Below, piece after piece: positions 40,816-51,300 of a stretch of DNA of 64,000 nt. The stretch comes from JBFWVJ01 sp050246795 (GTDB taxonomy: Bacteria; Patescibacteriota; Gracilibacteria; JAUYGZ01), in contig JBFWVJ010000004.1 in the NCBI GenBank assembly GCA_050246795.1, positions 66,455 through 130,454 on the forward strand. Direction: 5' to 3'. Every line of letters begins with the position of its first letter. Within the stretch, counting starts at the first letter, position 1. The notes beneath the pieces are model-generated. The model was not told where the DNA came from, did not search any database, and saw only the letters and a list, made by a program, of their open reading frames with translations. The position numbers and the translations under genes were made by a program.

Positions 40816-41820
40816 TTAGGAGCTTACAACAGGATTTGATTGCAGCTCTGGATTGAGAGGAGGTTCGGTGAGAGGCTCGGGTAATTCTTGCTGTTCCATG
40901 GCTTCTGGAGCAGCTTTTTCCACTGTTCGCTTGTTCTCCAGGTAAGAGAAGACAGGGTAGGGGATGAGGATGCCAGCCTTGTCGAATTCTTCCTTGATCT
41001 CGGCCATCAGCTCGGATTTGGTGATGACCCAGCTTTTTTCTTTATTTTGTGGATCGACCCAAAAGCGAATATTGAGCTTCATGCTGGAGCCACTCACGCG
41101 GCTGACCAAGACCCTTGGACGAGGATTTTTTAGGACGTGAGGCTTTCGCTGGATGATCTCGGTCGCGAGGCTCATCGCCTTTTTCAAGTCCGTATCCAAG
41201 TCCACATCAACGGCAAAGTTGATTCTCCGGGTATGGTGGGCGGTGAAAGACACTACTGATTTTGTCATGAGTTCTGAATTTGGCACCACGATCTCCGTGC
41301 CATCGATCGATTTCAAGATGGTGCATCGAGTCTGGATCTCCATGATCTTTCCTTTAATCCCACCAGCTCCCGCGCCGATCTGGATAAAGTCACCCACTCG
41401 AAAGCGGTTTTGGAGGATGACCACAGCCCCCGCGATGAGATTTTCCAGCAGGTCTTTGAAGGCAAAGGAGATCCCAAGCCCAAAGAAGCTGATGACCTGG
41501 ATGAAGTCCAGTTCGAAGATGAATTGCAGCACAGCCGCGATCCCTATGGAAAGCGCTCCAAAAACAGAAAATCGATTGACCAGCGCCACCATGTCCGGGT
41601 AGAGCGTTTCTCCTTTGGCTTTTTGCAGAGAACGGACGATCCTCGCCGCGATGATTTTCCCCAGGACATAGAAGACCACGATGATGACGATCGCCAGGAT
41701 GAGGTTTTTGAAGACGTCCAGCGAGGTCACGATCGTATCCAGGATTTCACTGCCGCCTTCGGTGGTGCTTGAGGTGGTCCTGGTTGTTTGTGCCGTTAAT
41801 TGGTCGAGAAAAGAGTTCAT
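40816..41820 (-). CDS. MscS-family mechanosensitive channel
   Basis: 334 residues. Small-conductance stretch channel releasing solutes on hypoosmotic shock. Layout: a short extracytoplasmic N-terminus, helix ~38-60 (LILAIVIIVVFYVLG), further helices ~88-110, and the pore-lining segment (VISFFGLGISFAFKDLLENLIAGAVVILQ) leading to the beta domain entry RFRVGDFIQIG ... GKIMEIQTRCTILKSIDGTEIVVPNSELM. The alpha/beta C-terminal domain has VSRVSGSSMKLNIRFWVD. The tail is Pro/Glu-rich. It follows the 1181-residue secreted-protein gene by 19 bp, so it may be co-transcribed. Confidence 0.92.
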   Translation of the reverse strand: MNSFLDQLTAQTTRTTSSTTEGGSEILDTIVTSLDVFKNLILAIVIIVVFYVLGKIIAARIVRSLQKAKGETLYPDMVALVNRFSVFGALSIGIAAVLQFIFELDFIQVISFFGLGISFAFKDLLENLIAGAVVILQNRFRVGDFIQIGAGAGGIKGKIMEIQTRCTILKSIDGTEIVVPNSELMTKSVVSFTAHHTRRINFAVDVDLDTDLKKAMSLATEIIQRKPHVLKNPRPRVLVSRVSGSSMKLNIRFWVDPQNKEKSWVITKSELMAEIKEEFDKAGILIPYPVFSYLENKRTVEKAAPEAMEQQELPEPLTEPPLNPELQSNPVVSS

Positions 41821-41839
41821 GTGGGTTCAAGTATGGTGT

Positions 41840-44800
41840 TTAGAGAATACATTCGCCATCTCCGAGCTCGATAAGATCTGCTTCAAATGAATCATCGTCT
41901 TTCAGTTTTTCCTTGCACTGCTCTACACAGTAAGATTGTTTGCTGTATTCGTCGTAGTCTTTGCAAGACTCTTCAACGATTTCTCCGTCACATTCCTTGC
42001 AGACACTCATCTTCTGCTGCAGACACTCGTTTACACAACTTTCCATGAGTTCACTTTCCGTCGGTGGAGGCTTGATGCTTTCACAGAGTCCACCACCTTC
42101 TTGAACTTCTTTTTTGAGCCCATCGTAGGGAGTTTGTCCGACTGAACCACCAGGAACGGATGCCGTTCCATTTGGTGATGAGCCAAAGTCGATGCCTTTT
42201 TTTAGAAGGTCATCGATCGGATATCCATAGATCGTCCGACCCGCACGATCCCAAGGGTCGGTATAGCCGACATTGATTTTCGGAAGACCAAAGTCGTAGC
42301 CGGCTCCCACTCTCCAGGAACTGTCAGGGGTTACCATTATCGTCCCCCGTCGCGTGATCTCATCCCATGACATACCCTCTCTGAGCCAACTCAAGTCACC
42401 GCCAAGAGGATTGACATATGAGTCATCATCCTCTGAATATTCTTCAAATCCATTCTGAGGAACGTATTCGCCTTTGGAGTCTTTGAAAGTAAGAGCAAAG
42501 TCAGTACCTGGTATATAGAAATATTCACCAAGTCCGCTTTCATACTCAATCACTTCTTTCATTTCCGCATACCCGCCCTCTTGGTATTCATCAGCGTATT
42601 TGAGTTGCATGCTCAAGGAGTCGAGTGAGTGCCAAGTGACTGCGCTGCCGATTCTGAAACTGTCTCCATCCATTTTGAGGTTGACTCTCAGATCGAAGTC
42701 ATCGCCATTTTCGACGTTCAAGGTCAGGGTCGGCCCTTCAGTTGTTTCTTCCATGTATCCATCTATTTCCACTGGTTCTCCGTATTTGTATGCTGAATAG
42801 TTGTATGCACCATTGAAGGTTGCGCTCACGCCGATGGTCCAGGTATTTAGACCAACTGACCAGCTGTCGCTTTTTCCTGTCGTATTTGCGATCACTAGTG
42901 GCTGATCGTATTCTGGTAAAATGGAATAGAGATATTCTCCGGGCTTGAAGGTTGTATTCGCGCTGATTCCAGTGCCGAAGTCCACGTGAGTATGACTTCC
43001 GTCCAAAGAAAACTTTGTCGCATCCTTCATGTTTATTGTCACAGCTTCAACCTTTTTTTTGCATGGGCAATTTTCTCTGATGAGTTTTTTCAGTTCGCTG
43101 ATGCGTTTTGAGAAAGGGTTGGTGATTTTGCCGATCTCTTCAATCTTGTTCGATAGACGGTTTGTGGCAGTAGAATTTGGACATTTGTAAGTGACGCTTC
43201 CGAAAAGGATTCCCGAGCTTTGTCCTTCAGCTATGTTCTGGTCTACTTCATTTGCAGGCTCGCAGCCGGTGCCGGACAGGCCTCCCTTGATCAACCTTGC
43301 GCGGTCTTCTTCAAGTCGTTGGAGTTCTCTCGTCCACTTCAGGCATTCCTCACTCATCGGACATTCGTCCGCGGATGGAGTCGGGTTTGGCGCTGGAGAA
43401 GCCACCTCAGGTGAGGTGGTGGATGATCCTCCAGTGCTCACAGGTTTTTCTTCAACTGGCGATGTGATGCTTTGATCTTTTGGCTTATCACACCCCGCAG
43501 CGATTCTTTTTTCTGGAGGAAGCTCCTTACAGATACAGTCTTGAATTCTTTGCTTCACTTCGTCCGATTTCTCATCGTAATCAAGTCTCTTTTTTACTTC
43601 ATCACTGATTGCCGTACCACTGTAGTATCCCAGTTCAATTCCTAATCCATTGATGTAGTCCCTCGCGAATCTGCAGAGAGATTGTTCACTATCGTCGGTC
43701 GGCTTATTGTTTGAACCAAACAATGAACCGCTGCTTCCTGTGAGATCCTCTGATTCTGGAGCATTGCTCCCTGATGGTGAGGTGGTGGATGATCCTCCAG
43801 TGCTCACAGGTTTTTCTTCAACTGGCGATGTGATGCTTTGATCATTTGGTTGATCACACCCCGCAGCGATTCTTTTTTCAGGTGGTAATTCCTTACACAC
43901 ACAGTCTCTAATTCTTTTCTGGACATCAGATGTTTTATCATCGTAGTCGAGCCTTCTCTTTAATTCGTCCATTATGTCTTTACCAGTTATGTATCCTATT
44001 TGATTTGTCTGTTGTAAATTAATGATGTGGTCTCTCACGAATCTGCAGAGAGATTCTTCACTATCGTCCGTCGATTCATTGTCTGAACCAGACAGTGAGC
44101 CACTGCTTCCTGCGGGATCCTGTACTTCGGGAGCAGGTTCATTCTTTGGCTTTATTTGGCTGTACGCTTCATCAAGTGCAACAAATGGATTAGCGAATGG
44201 GGTAAGATACATGAGTTCGAAGTATTTTTCGATAAGTCTTCTCCATTCCTCATCAGTGAGATCTTTCGTTCTTTCACCGCCATACTTTTTTAGGTTATTT
44301 ATTGTCTCAGCTATCGCTTCTTCACTGGGCTTAATAGGTGTTGAAGGAACATTCCCATCGTCTTGGGGTTCTCCCACGGTGACGGTGTTGTCTTCAGGAT
44401 TGTATTCAGAGACCAATGTCCCCGTTGAATCCTGCCCTCCTGTATCAGATGAGCCACTTGCGGGTGATGAATCGGCACCTGGACATCCAGCCTCTCTTTG
44501 CTGCTCTTGAGTGAGGTTTTTACAGACACATTCTCTGATTCTTTCTTGGATCTCTGGTGACTGTTGATCATAGTTCAGTTGGTTCGCAATGTTTCCAAAA
44601 ACCACATTTCCTGCAGGGTTGATGTTTTGGTTCTTCAAACCATCTATATAATCAGCAACATATCGGCAAATGTTTGCTTCAGAATAGTAGTTGTCCTGCT
44701 CAAGGTTTGGATCAATTGTCACGACACAGTCGACTTCTGTGTACTCTTGCATGGATTCGATCGTGTAGTCAGACAAGTCTGAAGCTAAATACCTTGCGGT

Positions 44801-45385
44801 TTCACGTAGACCTTTTGACCAAGGAGTACCCTTGGAAGTAGCGGTGAGATACGTCACATCCCCTTTCCAGTCGATCCGGGCTTTTCCAGCCTGAATACAC
44901 TGGAACTCATACGTTGATGAGAATATTCTTGTGTTCTTGATGGAGTGAGTAAAGGGAGCATTATCGATCCTTGCTGGTGTCAATATGCTGGAGTTTGTCG
45001 TTAGTACGCCATTCAGCAGGTTGTTAGCTTCCGCTACTACCCAGGTCGTACTTTCTATCTCTCCATTAGCTAGGGTGTGTCGTTCTTGATCAGTTCTCGT
45101 GACTTTTACTTGAACAGGGACTCTTTCTCCGACGACATAGGTCTTCTTTGAAGGAATCACTTCTGCTTGGAAGTGTCCTGATGGAGCCCCGCCGTAAATC
45201 AGACCTTTTTCTACACGAAGCTCTAGATCACCGGCCTGGATGGTGCTGTCTGGTGCACCCTGCTTTTGAATGATCACGGTCCTAAGACGTTGCTGAGCAT
45301 TCACCACTGTCAATGGGCTGCTGGCCAGCAAGACTGCAAAGGTGAGAACGAGTGAAGTAATTTGTGGGAGACGTGGTTTGAACAT
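41840..45385 (-). CDS. Large secreted protein with three Cys-rich repeat modules
   Basis: 1181 residues. Signal peptide MFKPRLPQITSLVLTFAVLL with cleavage after VVNA. A beta-rich N-terminal domain follows (~30-230, VPVQVKVTRTDQERH). Then three ~65-residue modules of the form (I/L)CR-F/Y ... LDYD..S..V..RI..C(V/I)CK.L..E.R.AAGC, separated by Ser/Gly/Asp linkers. Two linkers share a 68-bp identical DNA block. Another Cys segment (ECPMSEECLKW, NCPCKKK) precedes a C-terminal beta-rich domain (FSLDGSHTHVDFGTGI, WTIGVSATFNGAYNYSAYKY) and a Cys-rich tail. No known family. The Cys spacing suggests disulfide-stabilised modules exposed outside the cell. Followed by mscS. Confidence 0.75.
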   Translation of the reverse strand: MFKPRLPQITSLVLTFAVLLASSPLTVVNAQQRLRTVIIQKQGAPDSTIQAGDLELRVEKGLIYGGAPSGHFQAEVIPSKKTYVVGERVPVQVKVTRTDQERHTLANGEIESTTWVVAEANNLLNGVLTTNSSILTPARIDNAPFTHSIKNTRIFSSTYEFQCIQAGKARIDWKGDVTYLTATSKGTPWSKGLRETARYLASDLSDYTIESMQEYTEVDCVVTIDPNLEQDNYYSEANICRYVADYIDGLKNQNINPAGNVVFGNIANQLNYDQQSPEIQERIRECVCKNLTQEQQREAGCPGADSSPASGSSDTGGQDSTGTLVSEYNPEDNTVTVGEPQDDGNVPSTPIKPSEEAIAETINNLKKYGGERTKDLTDEEWRRLIEKYFELMYLTPFANPFVALDEAYSQIKPKNEPAPEVQDPAGSSGSLSGSDNESTDDSEESLCRFVRDHIINLQQTNQIGYITGKDIMDELKRRLDYDDKTSDVQKRIRDCVCKELPPEKRIAAGCDQPNDQSITSPVEEKPVSTGGSSTTSPSGSNAPESEDLTGSSGSLFGSNNKPTDDSEQSLCRFARDYINGLGIELGYYSGTAISDEVKKRLDYDEKSDEVKQRIQDCICKELPPEKRIAAGCDKPKDQSITSPVEEKPVSTGGSSTTSPEVASPAPNPTPSADECPMSEECLKWTRELQRLEEDRARLIKGGLSGTGCEPANEVDQNIAEGQSSGILFGSVTYKCPNSTATNRLSNKIEEIGKITNPFSKRISELKKLIRENCPCKKKVEAVTINMKDATKFSLDGSHTHVDFGTGISANTTFKPGEYLYSILPEYDQPLVIANTTGKSDSWSVGLNTWTIGVSATFNGAYNYSAYKYGEPVEIDGYMEETTEGPTLTLNVENGDDFDLRVNLKMDGDSFRIGSAVTWHSLDSLSMQLKYADEYQEGGYAEMKEVIEYESGLGEYFYIPGTDFALTFKDSKGEYVPQNGFEEYSEDDDSYVNPLGGDLSWLREGMSWDEITRRGTIMVTPDSSWRVGAGYDFGLPKINVGYTDPWDRAGRTIYGYPIDDLLKKGIDFGSSPNGTASVPGGSVGQTPYDGLKKEVQEGGGLCESIKPPPTESELMESCVNECLQQKMSVCKECDGEIVEESCKDYDEYSKQSYCVEQCKEKLKDDDSFEADLIELGDGECIL
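43410..43477. repeat. 68-bp identical linker block, copy 1
   Basis: Identical to 43776-43843. Similarity continues for about 35 bp more on the right with a few mismatches. It encodes the Ser/Gly/Thr-rich linker and part of the flanking Cys module of the 1181-residue secreted protein. Confidence 0.8.
43776..43843. repeat. 68-bp identical linker block, copy 2
   Basis: Second copy of the block at 43410-43477, 366 bp away (a multiple of three), so duplication or loss of one module keeps the reading frame. Confidence 0.8.
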
Positions 45386-45432
45386 GGGAAGGAATAAATG
45401 TGTTTTTATTTTTTATGATTAAAGGGACCAGA

Positions 45433-46071
45433 TCATGAGGCTTCAAAGTGCTGCCTCCATGACTTGAGCTGTTGTTGAAATTGTTGAAGGGCTGATTTCA
45501 ACTCGATGTACCGTTTGTTGTCTTCTAGAAAGGCTTTGATCAAGTCTTGTTTTTCAGGGGGGAAGGTGAGTGCCTGGTTAATCGCCTCGACTGCGCGGTC
45601 GATCTGAAGGATCGTCTGGGACTTCTCAGCCTCGCTTTTTCTTTGGGCCATGAGAGGCACTTTTTCATCCGTCAGTACTAGTTGAAGGAACTTGATGGAT
45701 TGCAGGAGACCTGAACCATCTCTGATAACAGAGGCGACGAGTTTGGTATTCTCTTTTTTCATTCTCACTCTTTGAAGGACTGGAGTGTCTTCAGGTATGA
45801 CATGAAAGGCATTCCATCCATTCTGAAGACCACGACATTGGTCAACCATCCCTTGTAACGCTTCCTGAAGCAGGTCAACTTCATCGCTGTCCTCGTGTGC
45901 TTCATCGGGGAATGAAATCCCTTGGTCGTTCACACGATCACGCGTCTCTTGCATATAGGGACTCAAATCTATCGAATCCATTGAGAGTGAATCCCTTCCT
46001 TTGCCCGCGATCGATGGTGGGGCGCTTGGCATTGATTTTTCCGGATCTGGTGGGGTGTTTCCTTTTGTCAT
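45433..46071 (-). CDS. Hypothetical acidic helical protein
   Basis: 212 residues, no signal peptide or membrane helix. The N-terminal ~60 residues are Pro/Ser/Asp-rich and likely disordered; the rest is helical (VDLLQEALQGMVDQCRGLQNGW, RAVEAINQALTFPPEKQDLIKAF, LKSALQQFQQQLKSWRQHF). No family recognised. It lies 47 bp upstream of the 1181-residue secreted protein and 52 bp downstream of the 472-residue gene, all minus strand, so the four genes down to mscS may be one unit. Confidence 0.6.
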   Translation of the reverse strand: MTKGNTPPDPEKSMPSAPPSIAGKGRDSLSMDSIDLSPYMQETRDRVNDQGISFPDEAHEDSDEVDLLQEALQGMVDQCRGLQNGWNAFHVIPEDTPVLQRVRMKKENTKLVASVIRDGSGLLQSIKFLQLVLTDEKVPLMAQRKSEAEKSQTILQIDRAVEAINQALTFPPEKQDLIKAFLEDNKRYIELKSALQQFQQQLKSWRQHFEAS

Positions 46072-46123
46072 AATGAGTGATGAAAGGAGGTAATGTTTCT
46101 ATTCTACTCCTTTTGTAAAGAGG

Positions 46124-47542
46124 TTATTTTTGAGAAATGAAGTGGTCTCCAGAAAACGCACGGAGATGGATGAAGAAGGGGACTCCTTTGTCTGTCACCT
46201 TTCTGCTGACAGAGGCTTCCTCTTCATCGTTGTGATCCGTTACTTTCGTGTTGAACGATGCACCGACCATCGATGAAAGCTCATCCGGTTGGTACAAAGC
46301 GATTACCTGCTGCTCGCCGTTTGAGTCCACTACCAGAGCATTCTGGTAGGACTTCATCACATCGGTACGGAGGAGATTTTTGTCGGCATTTTGTGGGTCT
46401 TTGACAACGCTGATCTTCGGAAGTGAGTAGACATTTAAGAGGTAAGCGTTGGCGGGAAAGAGGACTGCTAGTCCATCACACATCAGGACTGCTCCCGCTG
46501 GGCCAGTGACCGCCACAGGTCCCATGTAGGTTTTTCGGAAGGCTTCGTTGGTGCAGTTTCCGAAGTCCATCACAGGAGGGAGTTCATAGGTGGCGGGTAT
46601 TTTTTTGCGAACCGTTCCGTAGTAGATCGTCCGCGCATCGGTAATCATCGAAGCTGTGAGCGACTTTCCAAACTGACTTTCCATACGTCCCATGATCCGT
46701 GAAAGGGCTTCATCATTTTTTGATGCATCGTTGATGCTTGCTTCCTGCGCAAAGGCATTCACCATGACCTGAATCGTTTCTTTGCTCAGGGTCGCCATCC
46801 CTGATGGGAGATACGCCATCTGGTCGGCATAGACTTCTTTTGCCGCGAGGATGTTCTTTCGCTCTACGATTTCACGAAGCTGGAGCACCAGCCGAATCGC
46901 TTCCACCAACGGGAATCCAACTCGACTTTCGTCATTCCAGGTCCGTTGAGACTTGATAAATCCAAGCTCGCTCAGGACCTTCATCGGTTCTTCCCCGGAG
47001 GGAATGAAGATTTTTCCAATGATGTCGAGCAATTGCAGTCGGCTCATGAAGGAAGCGCTCTTCGCGTCCTGGGGAACCAGTCCTTTTGCTTTCGCGAACA
47101 CCATCGGATTGGGTTCATTAGGGAACAAATAGGCAATGATATTTCCGTACGTCGCGACATTGTGTTCCGGCCACATGGGGAGCTTATCTCTCAGCTCAGG
47201 ATTTTTTTTCATCCGATGAAGGTAGCTCAGGATTTCATTCGCGTAGGCAGCCACAAATTCTGGTGAAGCCCCTTGAATGTCTTTCGCGTAGAGTTGCATC
47301 AAGGTCGCCTCGGATTTGTACCGGTCATACGTGTTAAATGAATTTAGCAACTCGGGATTCTCCGGTTGGGAGAAGGTCGACGAAATGCCCAGCAGCTCGC
47401 TTTTTGCTGATGCTGAAGCACTCTCTCGCGTTGAAGACGGGGTCGAAAAGATCTGGGCGGTATACCCATCACCGTTTCCTAGGACGATCCCTGCCAGCAG
47501 CACGACGGCTACGACTCCGAGAAGCGCTTTCATGTTTTTCAT
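46124..47542 (-). CDS. Hypothetical secreted or membrane-anchored protein
   Basis: 472 residues. An N-terminal hydrophobic segment (MKNMKALLGVVAVVLLAGIVLG) acts as signal or anchor, then a Ser-rich linker. The body is helical (residues ~75-300) with VFAKAKGLVPQDAKSASFMSRLQLLDIIGKIF, a pattern loosely like one SLH repeat but without its signature. A C-terminal ~150-residue part is beta-rich with two Cys (FGNCTNEAF, VLMCDGL). Not assigned to a family. It has its own near-consensus promoter 25 nt upstream and probably heads the run 46071-40816. Confidence 0.65.
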   Translation of the reverse strand: MKNMKALLGVVAVVLLAGIVLGNGDGYTAQIFSTPSSTRESASASAKSELLGISSTFSQPENPELLNSFNTYDRYKSEATLMQLYAKDIQGASPEFVAAYANEILSYLHRMKKNPELRDKLPMWPEHNVATYGNIIAYLFPNEPNPMVFAKAKGLVPQDAKSASFMSRLQLLDIIGKIFIPSGEEPMKVLSELGFIKSQRTWNDESRVGFPLVEAIRLVLQLREIVERKNILAAKEVYADQMAYLPSGMATLSKETIQVMVNAFAQEASINDASKNDEALSRIMGRMESQFGKSLTASMITDARTIYYGTVRKKIPATYELPPVMDFGNCTNEAFRKTYMGPVAVTGPAGAVLMCDGLAVLFPANAYLLNVYSLPKISVVKDPQNADKNLLRTDVMKSYQNALVVDSNGEQQVIALYQPDELSSMVGASFNTKVTDHNDEEEASVSRKVTDKGVPFFIHLRAFSGDHFISQK

Positions 47543-47566
47543 GTTTGTTTTTAAAAGTATCGAAAT

Positions 47567-47595
47567 ATTATATCGTATTTCAAATGAATTTGCAA
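47567..47595 (-). promoter_or_regulatory. Near-consensus sigma70 promoter
   Basis: Minus strand: -35 TTGCAA (47590-47595), 17-nt spacer, -10 TATAAT (47567-47572). Predicted start about 18 nt before the 472-residue gene. Confidence 0.8.
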
Positions 47596-47663
47596 GACCT
47601 TGGCCCCTGAATGGCTCTCAGTTCGATGAATTTTCAGTATAATAGAAATGGCTTATTTTTCTG

Positions 47664-47948
47664 ATGATTCCCAAAAAGTATTTCGAGAAAATCCGAAAAG
47701 TCGTTGAGATCGATGCCAATCCCGACCACCAATGGTTTATTTTTGGCTCTAGTCTTCGAAAAAAACACTTTGGTGATGTTGATTTGGGCGTCATTGGAAA
47801 GATTGATCATGAAACACTGTCAGAAATACGTGAAGCTTTTGAAAACTCCACGCTTCCTTATAAAGTGGACATCGTCCCCTTTAGCAAGGTTCAGAAGCGG
47901 TTTAGAGACAATGTATTTAACTCTCCCATCAAATGGATCAGACGTTGA
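47664..47948 (+). CDS. Minimal nucleotidyltransferase (MNT) of a HEPN/MNT pair
   Basis: 94 residues. The nucleotidyltransferase signature FGSSLRKKHFGDVDLGV (GS-x8-DxD, ~27-43) and the third acidic residue in YKVDIVPF are present. In HEPN/MNT toxin-antitoxin modules the MNT protein neutralises the HEPN RNase, in studied cases by AMP-ylating it. A TATAAT at 47638-47643 lies 20 nt upstream, again predicting a leader of ~14 nt; its -35 is poor. The 3' end overlaps the HEPN gene by 16 bp. Confidence 0.85.
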   Translation: MIPKKYFEKIRKVVEIDANPDHQWFIFGSSLRKKHFGDVDLGVIGKIDHETLSEIREAFENSTLPYKVDIVPFSKVQKRFRDNVFNSPIKWIRR

Positions 47949-48346
47949 AGCTGAAACTCCATGATTATTCAAAAAGTCTTCTGACCCTGGAGGAATCCCT
48001 CCAGAATCCGCCGTCTGACCTGATTCGTGACGCGGTGATAAAGAGGTTCGAATTCACCTTTGAGCTCGCCTGGAAAACCGGGAAAATCCTTTTGAGTGAA
48101 ATCTATGGTATTGAAGCAGCTTCACCGAAGTCGACGTTCCGTGAGCTGAGACGAGTGAATTTGTTGAGCGATGCTGAAACTGAAACTTGCTTGCGCATGA
48201 CTGATGATCGCAATGAAATTGTTCATCGATATGACTTGGCGTTCTTAAAGAAAGTCTTTGCTCGTATTGGAAAGAAGTATTCTCGCCTGCTTCAGAAGTT
48301 GGAGAAGAATTACCACTCCTCCATTGAATCTACTCCCCTCCATTGA
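47933..48346 (+). CDS. HEPN-domain protein (nucleotidyltransferase substrate-binding type), putative toxin
   Basis: 137 residues, all helical. Similar to the HI0074 family: LHDYSKSLLTLEESLQNPPSDL, RDAVIKRFEFTFELAWKTGK, FRELRRVNLLSD and the HEPN catalytic motif R-x4-H in DDRNEIVHRYD. HEPN proteins of this type are RNases held in check by their MNT partner. It overlaps the partner by 16 bp and the convergent giant adhesin gene by 17 bp, so it is tightly wedged in. Confidence 0.85.
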   Translation: MDQTLKLKLHDYSKSLLTLEESLQNPPSDLIRDAVIKRFEFTFELAWKTGKILLSEIYGIEAASPKSTFRELRRVNLLSDAETETCLRMTDDRNEIVHRYDLAFLKKVFARIGKKYSRLLQKLEKNYHSSIESTPLH

Positions 48347-51300
48347 CCTCCCTCCAGAAATAGCCTGAATCCGGCAGTTTTTTGTCCCCCGGAGGGGTCA
48401 GGATGTACTTTCTGAAGTCCTCGTAAATGATTTCTGAGGGTTTGTTGACCATTTCTTCATCATCCCGTTCTTGATTGAGGGGAGATCTCTCCCAAAAGGC
48501 TTTGTACGCAATGACATCCCCGAGGATCCGCAGCTGTTGGTCGCTTCGACCTGAGTGGAATGCTTGCTCGGCCAGCATCATCAGCTCCACATCCGTGACA
48601 TTCGGGCGAATGCTGATGTTTCCCGTGCTGTGGAGGCGGACTGAGGGGATGCTCGTCAGGTCGCCCGAATGTCGGTCGTAAAGGATGTTGCTGCGGAGAT
48701 CGACATTGCCTTCGATCACGAGTCGTGCGCGGCCGCCGGAAAGAGTCACATCACTCGTGCCATTGCCGATGATGGCGTCGCCTTTGAAGTAGTAAATGGT
48801 GTCGGGGGAAAAGGAAACCGTTCCTGACAGCTGAAGGGTTCCGCCATTCACGGTCATGCCCGAAGGAGAAGTTGATGCTTGATTCAAGCGAATCACCTTC
48901 CCATAGACCTGCTTATTCAAGAGATCATCCATGTAGTCCCTGGGGAATTCATCGCGGTCATAAGCTTCGCCTCGAGAAAGAGTGCCGTTTTCCAGGAAAC
49001 CCTGATCAAAGCTACCGGAAGCGATCTTCTCTCCGAGTTTTGATTTCAAAGGATCGCTCTTGTGCGGCGAATAGATGATAAAGTCCGCGTTGTGTTCGTT
49101 GGGCGGGGTGTAGAGTTTCATCTCCGTGGCCAATGATCGGTCACTGAGTTGGACCCAGTTTGGATTGCCACTGCTGGGGATGATATCCCAAAAATCTTCG
49201 CCAAATCCCATGTGACCATTTTTGGTCTGAAGCCAGGCGACGGAGGTGAGGGTGGTGATGTAGTCCTTGTCAGTGGTAACTAACGGGATGACGCGGCTTG
49301 AAAACAGCACCCATTTGTATTCCGGAGGAGTCGGATAGTAGTAGCAGGTAGACTTGCCGCAGCGCCGTGAGCAGGTGATAGGAGGCCTGTTTCCTACCTG
49401 TTGGTACATCCAGGTGTCTTCAAATACCTTTCCGAGAGTTGAAGATCCACTGTTTGAAGTGTTGATTTCTCCTCCCAGACCGTCCGCCACCGCCCGAAAA
49501 TCTGAAGTGGACATCAGCTGCGTACTGATGTTCCTTCCATCGTCCAGCAAATATCCGTCGATGATTTCTCCGCCGTTTTTCATGAAGTAGTTCACCGCGT
49601 TGATGCCATCCTGAATCACTCTTCCTGATGAAACCTGGTAGTTGATCAGATCTTGATGGTCCGATCCGCGACCGGTCGTACTCAAAAACTCCGGACGATC
49701 ACTTGGAAGGTCAGTCGTGATGGTGAAGTTCAGATCGACATTGCTCATCTGCGATGAAGAGAGCAATTGCTGAAAACGAATGGATGAGGAGGAGTTGTAG
49801 AGGTACAGGGTGCTGTTGAAGGGAGCGTCATAGGTTGAGCTCGGGCCATTGTAGCCAGCTTCATTGCAGTAGTTGCGGGTGTAAGTGTGGGGAGGTGCGG
49901 ATCCATTCGAGAGGAAGGGATAGACCTGCTTGTTCGTCCCCGTGTACTGAAAGGTATGGATCACTTTGGATTGGTCACCCTGGTCAGCGCGCGCAGTTCG
50001 ATCTTTTGAGTTGAGCACGATCCTTCGATTGAGCGTGATGTCATGGGTGAAGTCGCCAGTTGGTTCCAGTGCTGAAATGAGGGCATGCGTGACTGAGTTC
50101 GAAGTGATTTCGAAGATCTGTTCGCTCTCGCCTTTATAAATGATGTGCTGCCCCGGGTGGGTGATGGAAGATCCAGTGGCGTTTTCGCTGACCTGCACAG
50201 TGAAGGAATACTCGTAGCTGCCCTTGGTTTGAAGTTCCGGGGGATTTGAAATATTCACCCCGTTGCAGTTGCCGGACTTGCATGTCGTTTGCGGAGGGAC
50301 GAGTCCTTCGATGATGAGGTTCGCAACGGGTTGTTTGGTGGTGTTCGTTACACGGACGATGTAGGTGATGATCGAGCCTTGGTAGACCGTGTTGTTGGCT
50401 GAAGGAATGGCGGTGAGTTCGACGGTGAGTTTGGGATTGTCTTCGACTTTGACGCAGATGAGGCCGTTTTTGTCTTCTTCGGAACCTTCGTCTACTGGGC
50501 AGTCGGATTCGTAGGAAATGGGTGAATAAGCCGCACCCTCCCGACCCCCTGACCCCCTTGGCAAGGGGGAACCACCTTCTGCGGCTTCTTGAAAAAGTTC
50601 ATCGTCCTTTGGGTAGCATTTACCATCTTGTTCCTCTTCATTGGTCGGGGGGTCGGTCTCCAGGAGATCGTCCGGGATGTAGTAGTTGAAGAAAACCGTT
50701 CGTGATCCATTGGATTCGATGGGGCCGGGGATGGTGACGCCGTCAGCAGGTGGGAAGGTTTGGCCATCGTTCGGAACGGAGATCCCGCTAATGGGGTGGT
50801 CGATGCGGATGGAGTTGGCTTCGTACTCGAAGGAGGGGGAGAGCGGTGGCGGGAAGTAGGTATGGTTGTAAGCCGTCGCTCCGCCTTGATTGGTGAGCGT
50901 GTCGCGAACGGTGATACGAGTGCCTGGTTCGATCGTTTCGCAACTGTTGCTGCACTGGAATTCTCCGCCGTAGTAGTCGAAGGCATAGCAGCGAGTGACT
51001 TGGACATTCACTGCGCCGTCGCCTACGTGGTGGATGAGTGGTTTGAGTGTAACGGCTGAGTTGTTCGTCGCACTGGCGACGATACGGTTTTCAGTGGTGA
51101 TGTCGTAGTCTTCGAGCAGCGTGTCTTCGTCGACCTGCACGAGCAGGTTTTTCTCAAATTTCTCACCTGAACCCAGTGATTCGACCAAGTCGATTCTTCC
51201 CGCGCCTTTGCCGGTGTAGGAGCCTGACCCTTCTTCTGGGATGATCTCGCTGAAGTGGGAGTCATCGAGGGTGGTGAATATCGGTGGGTTGAAGCCGAGA

